The notes beneath the pieces are model-generated. The model had not been told where the DNA came from, ran no database searches, and saw only the letters and a list, made by a program, of their open reading frames with translations. From NCBI GenBank assembly GCA_015680685.1, contig MNCI01000651.1:1317507-1370645 (forward strand): a DNA stretch of 53,139 bases, given 5' to 3'. Below, in pieces: positions 34,033-44,899 of the stretch (position 1 is its first letter; every line of letters begins with the position of its first letter). This DNA comes from Gnetum montanum (Eukaryota > Streptophyta > Gnetopsida > Gnetales > Gnetaceae). Position numbers and translations under genes: made by a program.

Positions 34033-34760
34033 GGGTGGACATTAGGTGGAATGTCCCAGTAGAAGCTTGGCAATGCTTAGGCTGGACATCCTACATTTTC
34101 TTAGATGTCCAAGAAGAGCCAAAGCAATGTGCAAAGTGGATGTCCAAGCCTCAAACGGGATGTCCCACGTAGCTATTGTGGAAAAATAAAAATAGTTTTT
34201 TCATTGTCGTTTTGGCATTCCAATTCCACTTTGAGTTTCCAAGGAAAGTCTAAGAAGGTTGGTTTACTTAGCCTTCAACCTTGTAACCTTACCACAAACA
34301 CTTCATTCTCAAAAAATTGATTGAAACAACTACACAACACTTCTCTCAACTATGCACACTCTTGCTTCTGCAAGATCAAGGTCGATCTTGTTTTGCTGGG
34401 AGCTCTACCACTGCTACACATCTTTTCCCTATATTTGAAATGCTTGGACTTTATTGATCCTCTTTCTCATATTGGCATTTCTTTGTTTCTAGGGCTTAGT
34501 GTTCCTTTATGCCCTAGCATCTGTGCCTATTGTAGAAATCACATTTTTGTAGAACATTCTCTACCCACTTTGTCTATTACCGGCTTACTTTGAGAAGCTT
34601 CGAGTTTTCTGAGGAGAAAATTTCAACTTCTACATTGATACCCTTTGGAATTGTGCCTTGCTAAATTCTGAGGTATTGCCAAGTGTTATTGTTTTTCCCT
34701 GAACGGTTCTGGTGTGTCTTGAGACAGTACTGAGGTTCCTAAGAGTCTTGAGAGATACCA
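34033..34760 (+). repeat. LTR B of the truncated copia element
   Basis: Partner of 31918-32666. It follows the RNase H frame directly and starts in a cluster of GGACATC/GGATGTCC words (34036-34165), with the shared end 'GATACCA' at 34760. The ORFs called inside it on either strand are chance. Confidence 0.68.
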
Positions 34761-34821
34761 AGCTTAAAGATCTCTTCATTTGTGCCCTATAAGATGTGTG
34801 TAGCATCCAAAAATCTACCAC

Positions 34822-34941
34822 AATGATATCCTCTACCACTTTTCTTTTGCTTATGAATTAAAGTGGTAAGCTTGACGACACAGTGATATCCTCTACCATT
34901 TTTCTTTTGCTTATGAATTAAAGTGGTAAGCTTGATGACAC
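34822..34941. repeat. 60-bp tandem duplication
   Basis: The segment beginning 'ATGATATCCTCTACCA' at 34822 is repeated from 34882 with a few differences; period exactly 60. Confidence 0.85.
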
Positions 34942-35020
34942 ATATCAAGAAGAGTATTCCACTCTGTTTCTATTTTGACCCCTTGGATCTATCCCACCAG
35001 TTTCAGAATTCCTTTTACGA

Positions 35021-35120
35021 TTTTTTTTTTTTTTTAATTTAAACCTTAGTGCTACCCAGTAGAATCGAACCTGTGACCTAGGGTTACCAAGTGAAGACCG
35101 TTACCACTAGGCTAACACCT
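35021..35120 (-). mobile_element. tRNA-derived SINE
   Basis: On the - strand 'AGGTGTTAGCCTAGTGGTAACGG' holds a perfect polymerase III A box (TAGCCTAGTGG). About 35 bases later comes a B box GGTTCGATTC (plus strand 35062-35071). The body ends '…GGTTTAAATT' followed by a 15-A tail (T run 35021-35035). It is not a functional tRNA gene: no cloverleaf with a proper acceptor stem can be formed by eye. Candidate target duplication AGAATTC/AGAACTC flanks it. Confidence 0.72.
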
Positions 35121-35129
35121 CATTAGAAC

Positions 35130-37600
35130 TCATTCAGTTCAATAATCCATAAAAGTACAACCTAAATATCCTCAACAGGTATGGACTAGAGCATTTCAAG
35201 GAAATCCTATTGTACATTACTGCAGAAAGCAATTGGATTTTTAAAGACTACTAGAACATGGTCAAAAGTGAGTCCGAGCATTTGAGCAATTGCACCTCCT
35301 TTGTTGATGTTGATTTCTACTAGGTTTATATGTGAATCAACAAACTATAGCTAACTCTTGATCCCTCTGGCATATTTTACTTGGTGGAGACCAAACAAGC
35401 CGAGAAGCTTAAAGGAATTGAAGTTGATCTAGTTCTTTCTCACACTTAATTTAATGTTAAGAGCTTCCCTACACGTATGCCCTTCAGCTGCCCTTCTTGC
35501 ACCATATGCTATTGTTTTGCAAGTGAGGGATCCAACTGGGTTTTATAAAAATTTTCCGCTTCAAAAACACCTAGTTAAAAAATGGATAAATGTGTGATGG
35601 GTTGGAATCTATCTAAAAGAGCAAGACTAGGAAGCATAGCTTGCTCACATGTAACACCCATGTTCTAGATCATCCTTTTTGTTTGATATGTGCTAAGACT
35701 TCAACCTTAGATGTGTAGCATCTAGCTCACTTGTTACGCTACTTGGCTATGTGGTTTAACCTTGGTTGCGTGGTGTGGTTGATGGACTGCTACTATTTGA
35801 TAGATTAGAACTTATATTTATGTTATTCCATTAATGAGGTTTAGGAATTATATTCTAATGTTAAGCATATATGCACTAACCTTGTAGAGCAAATCTAATG
35901 GGTAATTAAAGCCCAAAATCATATCGGCTTGTTAATATTAAAAGAAATGTAGCCTTACTAATCTGCTGAGATCTATAGAAGGATAGCAGCCTTGGAAAGG
36001 TTTCAGTCATGTCAGTTTCAAGGTAGGAAAGTTTATTACAACTATTCACCTTTGGGCTTCAGTTCCTTACGTTTGTACACACATATTTGATTTTTGTTTT
36101 CCAATACCTGTGGGTATTATTCGGAGCGTTGTTTTCAGAGCTTGCAAGTTTCAGATTTTCATTTATCGTGCTTTTCCGGATTTTGGTGTTGTGTTTCTAT
36201 ACATTTCTCTGCTTTTCACGTCTGTTTCCTCTTGCTTCAGGCTCACACACTATAGGACAGAATTGCAATTGCTAGGGCACAATGTTCGGCAGTTCCGAGG
36301 TGCTGTTTTGGGCACATGTTCAACCTACCTCCAGCCTCAACTTGGAATGGAGAAAGTTGCATTCACGAGCAAAAGTAACTCAAGTTTCGGCAGAACTTTG
36401 CTGTCACAACAGGCATCAGGAACATTGGCATAACTATTACACACTTGGAGTGCTATGATGCTGTTGTTTCAGCGCGCTATGATGATGTTGGTACAATGAT
36501 TCAGTGGTGACGGTCAGGCTCTACAAAAGCGGAATAACAATTAATCTTTAGGTAGTAGCATGCCAAATCATGATACACAATACATCACCCCCTGAAGATG
36601 GTCACTTAATTTACCATCTTTCACTCTCAATGATTGTGCATATTGTGCATCTTCCATCTGGAGCAGCCCTACGATGCAGTGTGCCTCATAGAGCTTTTTG
36701 GCAATGAAGTTACTGCACAACTCGCTGCGGACAAGAAACATGGGATATTTCAGTTGAGTTCCTCACTGTTGCCTGCTCGCACTGAATGTGGATTTTGTTC
36801 AAGGGATTCCATCACATTCACGTCATACAATTGATCGTTTGCTTGGTCCTTCGGGCATATCAGATACTACCTCTATCACATGACGTGCAGTCCAGGTTTC
36901 AGTCCTGCAAAGCAACTTTGAGTTTGAGACAATTTCAAAAAATAAAGACCAAATACATGGAAGTGGTTTCCACTCCGACTATTAGTTGGCTGATCGTTTG
37001 ACCCTTTACAGGCACTTTAAGCACCTCGCTCATGTTGGGCTGTCTCCACAGGATCTAGCATTGCTCACACTAGCTTGGAATTCCCACTAATGCTCCCACC
37101 TAGGCGTTGTACACCCCCAATTTCTATATACCGGAGAATGTAATATTGTTTGGTTTAGCTCACACTCCTCTACCAACTATGCCACTACCCCAAACAATGC
37201 ATATTGTGCTGAAGCAGTTTTGGAATTGGCCACTCCATCATTGGTGGCTCTCTCCATTCCAAAGTCTATTCCTCTGACGCCTAACTTACCAGGTTGCTTT
37301 CAATCTATTGTTTACTCCGTTGCACTCTTTGATGTCTTCAATATCCCCAGCGTTGTCATGCTAGTGCTCTATGTTCTTTGCCATCTCATCCAGCCTCACT
37401 CAACGTTTCCCAAGCTCACCCCAACATAACTCAGCACACACACATCCCCCTCAACGGATGTGCTTAACACTATGAACATGGCTTATCTGTCTTGTAGTTC
37501 TGTAATTGATATTGTTCCTCCAAAAATGTTCTCTCAAAATTCTGCAAGGATACCTCCACGAATCACATGTTTGAAAGTATGATATAAGGCTGTAAACAGT
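35130..37600. other. Intronic DNA with unassigned coding-like stretches
   Basis: Short ORFs (36110-36433; 36634-36834; 37220-37429) have a fairly balanced base composition (for example FGNEVTAQLAADKKHGIFQL) and may be remnants of a mobile element. No family motif was found and there is no consistent frame. Confidence 0.25.
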
Positions 37601-37859
37601 CTTCAGAACAATATAAACCTCAATAGATCAACAATAACGAAATGAATGGGCACACACCTCCAATCAAATATGGACTTACCATACCACCCACGATTTAGGA
37701 ATGGCAGGAAATCAATGAATAGCGATGAACTTAATAACAAAATCAATAAGATATAAGTGATGTGAATAAGACCTAGCCAATACAAATATACTTAGAATAA
37801 CTAATAAAGCATGAAATGAATAATAGATGAGAGACTGATATATGAAACAGGGTTTTCGG

Positions 37860-38740
37860 TTTTCCTTCTCGATGAACAAAAAGTGTTTTATAACAAAGTT
37901 TGCCTCTTATATAATGCCAACAGAAAACTGGGATAACATGGATGATAAAACGGATTAAAGGTTTAAAGTGACAAATTAGCCTCAGTTTATGAGGAAAAAT
38001 GAAGCTTAAATGATCAATTTTAGTGCCTTACAAGTTGATAGATGAATGGGCAATCTACCGTCGTTGTTCGGGATCAATTCGAAGATCAAACTGGGTCATT
38101 TCTGGATGTTTTCCCATCAGTGACACTGGTACATGACACAGTGATGCTAACACTAGCCCCAGTGACACTGATGCTACGTCAACATGCCCGCCCGTGTGTG
38201 CTGCTGGTGACATAGGTGCAAGGATGAAGCTCACAGACTGCAGACAACACTGGAGTGGCCGTGGATGAAGCTCACAGATTGCAAATGACACTAGAGTGGC
38301 CATGGAGCATGGAGGTGTCGTAGTTGATGCCAGTGCTCGTGCTCCAAATCTCTCAAAATTGGAAAGTGCTCTCAGAATCTTAAGAAATCAACCCCAAATT
38401 GATATTTAAGGCTGGTATTTATAGGATTATGTTTTCCTAAAAACATTTAAAGTTTAGTACAATTAACTCGGAGTTCGTTTTAGCACCTTGAAGTGCAAGC
38501 TAGCTACAACTAACACTGATGATGTAGGCAGGTAACGCAGTGATGCTGAACCTGCATCAGCAATACCTACATTAGCTAGTTTGATACCCTGCACTCTGAA
38601 TTGTGAATCCGGGACCCCAGGGATCACCATTGACACTCGAACTGATGTCAAACATTGCCAAGATGATGCCAAATGGACATCAAGGATCACACAAAACTCA
38701 CAAATGTTGTACAGAGTCAAGTTTTCACATTGTAGTGCCT
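37860..38740 (-). other. LTR- or promoter-like region with GTGACACT/TGATGC words
   Basis: On the - strand two TATA-like sequences ('ATTATATAAGAGG' near 37910 and 'CCTATAAATACC' near 38418) each lie downstream of a cluster of GTGACACT and GTGATGC words (38100-38340 and 38480-38560). I infer decayed retroelement regulatory DNA; no partner LTR was identified. Confidence 0.3.
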
Positions 38741-38742
38741 AA

Positions 38743-39340
38743 GTGACATGGACAAGTGATGCTAAGACTATGTCAACATCACTTAAGCATCATGAAAATG
38801 AAACATGTTTCTCTGTGCCTTTTGGGGTCTTCAGTATTGCCAAAACTAATGTTTGTCACCTTGGAGATGATGTAGATTATCCTAAGAGGTTCAACGAAGG
38901 CGACACTAAGCTCAGAAAGCAAGTTTTTGATGGTAGGAATGCAGGTGACACTAAGTAGGTGACGTTGATGCACCTAGATGAGACTTGACGTTTCAGGCCT
39001 CCAAATACTGCCAAAATTGATACATGTCATTTCAGAGGTGATGTGGACTAGTCATTGGAGGCTCAATGGAGCTCGATGTGTGATCTGCAGGTGAGTTTTT
39101 AGGTCGTGAATTGCTAGGGACACTGGATAGGTAATGTTGATGCTGCATCAGCGTCACCCAACATCATGTAGCCAAAATGACTTATTTCGAGCTTCTGAAA
39201 GCCACTGAAAGTGCTCAAATTGATGCCTATCCTTCATGGCATGGTCAAGATCAACCACTGGGGGCCTATAGAAGTCTAAAATGCTACTAGTGATGGTGTT
39301 TTGAAGGACATTTTGATGGGCCAAGTGGATATGACAATGT
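38743..39340. repeat. Degenerate ~200-bp repeats
   Basis: Blocks of the form '…ATTGCCAAAACTAATGTTTGTCACC…GATGATGT…' (from about 38825), '…ACTGCCAAAATTGATACATGTCAT…' (about 39005) and '…AGTGCTCAAATTGATGCCTATCC…' (about 39210) are spaced by about 180-205 bases. They carry 'GTGACACTAAGTAGGTGACGTTGATG'-like ends. Strongly diverged. Confidence 0.45.
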
Positions 39341-39691
39341 TAAACCCCAACTTGCCCTAGTTGCTGAAGTACGAGAGAAAGTGGGTACAACATTGCCCCC
39401 TCTTAATGTATGTTGTTGAGATATTAACGAACGATCCATCAAAAAAAAAGATGGATGGTAATCTGGTGATTTATCTACAAAAGAAAGGGGGAGAAAAGAA
39501 GCAGGATAAGGGGAGAATGTTAGGATACCGCTAATACACTAGTCATGAGCAAGTGGGATAAGGGTAGAATTTAGTAAAGGGATTATAAAAAGAGATGAAT
39601 AGCTCGATAGGGAAGGAAGAGATTTGAAAAACTGCAATGATTAAAAAAAATAGATGTGGATAAGGCCGAATTTAGAGCATACATGTGACAT

Positions 39692-40070
39692 GATGATGGA
39701 TGATGTTACAAATAACAATACAGCCCCAACTAGAATGCCCACTCGGCCTAGATTGAATGCTCAATGTTAATGTAGATGACTAATTTGTTGATAATGGCTT
39801 GAAGATAGGCAGGATGATGATGGTTAGGTTTAAGGTTGATTAAGGGATAAAATGATCATAAGAATTGGAAAATAATGATGAATGGATGATGGATGATGTT
39901 AAAAATAACAAGACAGCCCCAACTAGAATGCCCGCTGGGCCTAGATTGAATGCTCAATGTTAATGTAGATGACTAATTTGTTGATAATGGCTTGAAGATA
40001 GGCAGGATGATGATGGTTAGGTTTAGGGTTGATTACGGGATAAAATGCTCATAAGAATTGGAAAATAACA
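39692..40070. repeat. 193-bp tandem repeat, two copies
   Basis: The segment from 'GATGATGGATGATGTTA' (39692) recurs from 39885 with few differences ('CAGCCCCAACTAGAATGCCC', 'AGATTGAATGCTCAATG' and 'GATAGGCAGGATGATGATGG' are all shared). Confidence 0.9.
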
Positions 40071-40310
40071 ATGTAAAGAAAGATGAAGGACAGATGAGAA
40101 CCACAAGATCTGAAGAGGTGGTGCCTGTGGGATACAATGATGAATGAATAATGTACATAAAGAAGAATGAGAGATGGGAACCACAGGAATTGAATAGGTG
40201 ATGCCTATGGGATACAATGATGAATGAGCAATGTAGAGAAAGAGAAAGGAGAGATGGGAACCACAAGAACTGAACAGGTGACACCTGTGGAATGGTGGGC
40301 TTATTCATGC
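40071..40310. repeat. 80-bp tandem repeat, three copies
   Basis: 'GATG(A/G)GAACCACA(A/G)GA' starts at 40093, 40173 and 40253, period exactly 80. The unit runs '…GGTG(A/G)(T/C)(A/G)CCT(G/A)TGGGATACAATGATGAATG…'. It abuts the 193-bp array, and the minus-strand ORFs here are products of the repeat. Confidence 0.88.
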
Positions 40311-40439
40311 TAAAGTTGGGATTAGTCATGTAGGAGGTTGCACATGATCTTGGTTAAAGGTTTCTGATGGCCGAGGAGGCATATATCATGTTATAGAAGA
40401 AAAATTAGATGGTGACAGACATACGGGAAAAGTATCGCG

Positions 40440-41700
40440 CATAGATAGACCCTCAGGATTTTCTGAAACAAGGGCTCTCACATCTCGAAAAGGAGATCAG
40501 GAGCCTACAGATGACAAAGAAATACTCTTTCAGGACTGCCAAAGCTGCACACCAGCAGAGGCTGTTGGACATTCAGGCCTAGCAGGAGAACAGTGAATCT
40601 CTGAAGAAGGAGCATGACTCACTGGTTGAGCTGTAACTGTTGGCTGGGGAAGAGAAGTAATACAAGAAGGAGAGATCTAGGGTCCAGTGGCTCAAGGAAG
40701 GGAACAAGAACAATCGCTTCTTCTTTCCCACCACAAAAGCCAATAATCAAGCCAAAAAGATTCACCACATTCTTCAGGGCCAAATCCTCCTACATCATTC
40801 ACATAGCATTGCTCAAAAGATGCAGAAGTATTGGATGGGGGTCATGATGGGGGGAGGTTCCTCCCTTGTCTCCATCCAAATTCAAAAGATCATCAAGGAG
40901 GAGAATAACAACTGGCTTGTTGCCCCAATAACCATGCTCAAACTCTCTAAGGCCATGGCTTTCCTCAAAACTGATAAGGCACTGAGGCCAGATGGCTGGC
41001 CTATCAAGTTCTTCCAAGAATTCTCAAATATCCTAGGAAATAATATTCTAGATGCCTTCAACCAAATGTTGAAGTGGGATCAGGTTTGGCACAAGATCAA
41101 CTGCTCACAAATTGTGCTTATCTCAAAGATCCCAAATCCCACATCGCCTGCGCAGAGAAATTGGAGTGTGTAATACACTCCTCAAACTCTTCACCAAAAT
41201 TCTCATTAGACAACTACAACTATCGATGTTATCTTTGGTTGGCACCCACCAAGCTGGCTTCGTTAAAAGGAGAGATATCTAGGATCAAATCCTACTACTT
41301 CAAGAAGTCATGCACTCCATACAAAGAACTAAGTTCCTTGATATGTGCATCGAACTTAATATTGCAATGGCCTATGACACCATTCAATGGGATGCTCTTC
41401 CGGACATTATGCTCATGAAGGGAATTCACCTAAAATTTGTGGCCCTCTATATCAATCTTCAAGCCACACAAGCCTACTCTGTTTTGAATAGGCTACTTTG
41501 GGGGTTTCCCTCCCCCAACAAGGGGCTACATCAAGGTGACCCCCTTTCTTCCTATTTATTTATCAACGTTATGGATACTATGAAGCTTTATTGAAGGGTG
41601 AAGGGGGTCTGAGGGTTAAATATTGAGGGGGTTTATCTGCATCACTGAACATTATGTTGATGACATGATACTTATGACCCAAGCAACCATGCTCAAGCCC
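40440..41700 (+). pseudogene. L1-type LINE reverse transcriptase remnant
   Basis: Readable blocks in plant L1 order. The pre-RT helix and SRVQWLKEGNKNNRFFF are at about 40480-40730. HHILQGQILLHHS and KYWMGVMM follow. The RT start is at 40930-41140 (LSKAMAFLKTDKALRPDGWPIKF; KINCSQIVLISKIPNPTSP). After a damaged stretch come AMAYDTIQWDAL (about 41360) and GLHQGDPLSSYLFI (about 41524), then YVDDMILMT (about 41650) in place of FADD. Several stops and frameshifts interrupt it. Neither the endonuclease domain nor a poly(A) tail is visible. Confidence 0.78.
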
Positions 41701-42245
41701 TAGCTATCAACAAGGCTCTAGCCAAGATGGCTCAGGTGCAAGTAAGGGTGCACATAGAGAAGTAGGCTAAGTGGGAGGTGGAGCTACTCAAACGGGACCA
41801 ACAGGACCAAGCAAGGGTGATGGAAAAAAGTCAACGCCATAAAGAAGCAACTGAGGAGCATAGGAGGTAGAAAGGCCCAAAAGAGGCCACGATTAGGAAC
41901 AAGTTGGGAGACCAACTATGCATGTAGATAGAGGAGGATTTGCTCAAGGAGGAGTGGGAAAGGAAGCTACATGAGGACGAGGAGGAGCAACAGTTTTGAG
42001 ATCTGCTCCAGGAGCAACAAATGAGGGCTAGCCAAGACACTACACACGAGTCAAATACATGCCGCTGGCTCAAGAATGGTAGATGCCCATACATTGTGCT
42101 TGGTATCAACTAAAATGCTACAGCCAAATCACCGCCACCAAGCTTCACCCTAATAGGGCCAAAACTCTACTGTCCAAAGACAAACAGCAGAGTGAAGACA
42201 AATACAAGGAATTCCAAGAGGCAACCACTTTTATGACAACTGAAC
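41700..42245 (+). pseudogene. Glu/Lys/Gln-rich coiled-coil remnant, unassigned
   Basis: Continuing + strand, a frame with TAG stops encodes long charged helices (VEKSQRHKEATEEHRR…, then LLKEEWERKLHEDEEEQQF and LLQEQQMRAS) and a shorter tail (SEDKYKEFQEATTFMTTEHH). It does not look like LINE RT. It recalls the charged gag-like protein on the - strand at 51.96-52.35 kb in style only. It ends at the copia LTR. Confidence 0.3.
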
Positions 42246-42267
42246 ACCACATGGCTATCCCAAATGT

Positions 42268-42577
42268 TGTAAAGTGATGTTTATGTGGAGATGTGTTTTA
42301 TCCCACATGAGTTAGGATTGGGGTTTGGTCCTAATGTTTCCTTATAAATAGAAGGCTAGGGGTAGCTTTTATATGTGTGTGGTTTTGATGCAGGAGTATC
42401 GTATTGAGGTTTTACGTTAGAGACGTAAGTCTTATAGATGTTGATCTGAGAGCTGTTGGAGTAACAGATTGGGTACTTGGGAAAGCTATAAGGACAGCTT
42501 GTATCCTTAAGATTTGAGCAAAATATAATGTAGATCAACATTTTCGTGGAGTGGAACTCTCACTTTTGATCATAACA
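42268..42577 (+). repeat. 5' LTR (310 bp) of the copia element
   Basis: TGTAAAGTGATG…CATAACA; contains TATAAATAG at about 42352. Pairs with 46711-47020. Confidence 0.9.
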
Positions 42578-42579
42578 AT

Positions 42580-42592
42580 TGGTATTAGAGCC
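42580..42592 (+). promoter_or_regulatory. Primer-binding site, tRNA-iMet type
   Basis: TGGTATTAGAGCC matches the initiator-Met site TGGTATCAGAGCC with one C-to-T change, two bases after the LTR. Confidence 0.85.
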
Positions 42593-42599
42593 AAATCTA

Positions 42600-44784
42600 A
42601 AGACATGGAGAGGTTGCAAACAACAAAAAGATTGGTAGGAAGGAATTGGAACGTCTAGAGCATTTTGATGAAGGCTATTTTTAGCACAAAAGAAATACTA
42701 GGAGGCCCTAGAACCCTCTCAACCAGCAGGAATGTCAAATGTTGATTGGAGAAAGATTAAGACTAGGGCATTATTTTTCATTTATCCAACCCTGAGCAAT
42801 GGGATCTTAGCATCAATTAAACTTGATATGGATCCGCATAATCTATGGCAAATGTTGAAAAATAGGTTTGATAAAGCATCAGGTTTGAATACCTTTCACA
42901 TTTATCAGACAGTTTTTAAATGCAAGAAGATATATGATGTGTCTTTCCAAGATCATTTGGATAAGATGATGGGAAATCTAAATAAGTTGGAAGAATATAA
43001 AATTGTTATTTCAAATTTAGTTAAATCCTATGCTCTGTTAGACTCCTTACCTGATTCCCAGTCTACAGTTGTGACATCTATTACTACTTCTATGAGTGCT
43101 TCATCTATGACGTTTGAACAGGTCATGTCTACCCTTCAAGATTCAAAAGAAAGAGTAGATGAGTCTTCTGGACCTGGAAATGTTCATGTAGCACAGGAAA
43201 GAGGGAGAAGTAGGAGACATTTCCCAAGTAGGGGGAGAAGCAAGAGTAGAGGTGTATCATGTGGCAAAACTCAAACTCAAGAGTGTTGGTTCTGTAAAAA
43301 GAAAGATCATTTGAAGAAGGACTGCTTTGCATGGTAAGCACAAAAAAATAAAGAAAAGGAGAAGAAGTCGGAAGAAGGAACATTAGAGGTAATTGCAGCT
43401 GAAGAAAACATTAGTTTCTTGATTCAAGAACTATGTACAATGGTGGTAGATGGATGTAGCATTGACATCCGGTTGATTGACTCAAGTGCCTCCTTTCATA
43501 TTTGCCCAAATATGTCTTGTTTTGCCTCTTATCATGACATTGAATCTAGTTTTGTATGTGCTACTAATGGAAAAGCTTTAAAAGTTATTGGAATTGGAAG
43601 TATAATTCTACAACAAGTAGAGATGTCAAAGGTGACAATAGATAACATTCGATATGTTCCTAAAGTCGCAAAGAAGTTGATTTCAGTTCCACAACTAGAT
43701 GATTCATGTCTAAATTTCAGTAGTGGAGATGGACATTGGAGGATTTCCAAGGGAATCATGACCATTCTAAAAGAAAAGGAGGACAGCTTATATACGTTGA
43801 TGGCAGATTCATGTAACTCTGTTGTAGTAGTTTCTGATGCAAAAAATTCTGAAGTGTGGAATAGACATCTTGGACACATTGGTTGGTCAACCTTAAAGAT
43901 ACTTCAAAATCAATCTCTCATTCCTGTATTTTTTTATGCCCAAACTAATTGCAAAGACTATCTAGTTGGAAAATCTAGGAGAGTAAATTTTTGTAGGGAT
44001 TTGGCCAGCACAAAGAAAAATAAGTTAGAATTGGTTTATTCTGATGTTTGTGGTCCTATGACTCCTATTTTTCTTTCTGGATCTATTTATTTTGTGACTT
44101 TCATAGATGATTGTACAAGAAATGTTTGGGTTTATATGCTGAAATCAAAAAATGAAGTGTTTTCAGTTTTCAAAACATTTGCTGCAAGAGTAGAAAATGA
44201 AACAATGCTGAAAATAAATTGCCTACAAATTGATAATGGTAGGGAGTACACTTCCAAAGTATTTGCTGATTTCTGCAATAGCAAAGGAATTAGACACATT
44301 TGTACACCTCCTAGTACACCACAAGAAAATGGAGTTGTTGAAAAATGCAACAGAACATTGCTAAATCATGCCAAAACAATGGTTTCAAGTGCTAGCCTAC
44401 CTAAGACGTTTTGGGAAGAGGCAATTAAGACTATTGCATATTTGGTGAACAGGTCTCCACATTCTTCAATTGATAATGCTATTTCAAAAGTTGTTTGGAG
44501 GGGTAAAGACATTTCATATTGTCATTTAAAAATTTTTGGATGCAAAGCATTTATGCATATTCCAAAGGAGAACAGAACTAAGCTGTAGAACAAGGCTAAT
44601 CGTTGCATATTTGTTGGAGATGGAGAAGATGAGTTAGGATTCAGACTTTGGGATCCTGAATTGAAACGTGTAGTGAGATCAAGGGATGTTAAATTCAAAG
44701 AAAATGTCATGTTTAGTGAGCTCCAAAAGAAAGACAAGGACAGCAATGACTCACAGCATGAGAACTCCTTTTAGGGTGACTAAA
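42600..44784 (+). pseudogene. Copia gag-protease-integrase frame
   Basis: One frame with stops at 43335 (TAA), 44586 (TAG) and about 44772 (TAG). The gag core from 42732 reads LWQMLKNRF, then FKCKKIYDVSFQDHLDKM and YALLDSLPDSQ. A zinc knuckle CWFCKKKDHLKKDC (CX2CX4HX4C) is at about 43284. Protease has IDSSASFHIC at 43476, so the active-site triad reads DSS rather than DSG. The integrase zinc-binding part keeps HLGH but has lost a Cys. The integrase core keeps all three acidic residues: SDVCGPM (about 44040), IDNGREY (about 44230) and NGVVEKCN (about 44330). The codons before 42732 are out of frame or interrupted, so the true gag start is uncertain. Confidence 0.85.
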
Positions 44785-44899
44785 GAAGTTGAAAATGATG
44801 AAATTCATGGATTTTACAAATCTAGAAACATTGGACAGCATGCTGGAATTAGTGGGCAGCAAGTTAAGAACTCAAGATAACAAGGACATGAGGTAGAAG

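Noticed and set aside
35021-35120. tRNA gene
   Set aside because: Has A and B boxes but no paired acceptor stem or anticodon arm that I can fold, and it ends in an A tail; SINE is the better call.
36920-37010. Copia RNase H end (…TKYMEV…)
   Set aside because: Six residues resemble the copia TKHIEV motif, but no preceding or following block of RNase H can be read in any frame.
39692-40310. CRISPR-like array
   Set aside because: The repeats are directly adjacent whole units of 193 and 80 bp without unique spacers, in plant DNA.
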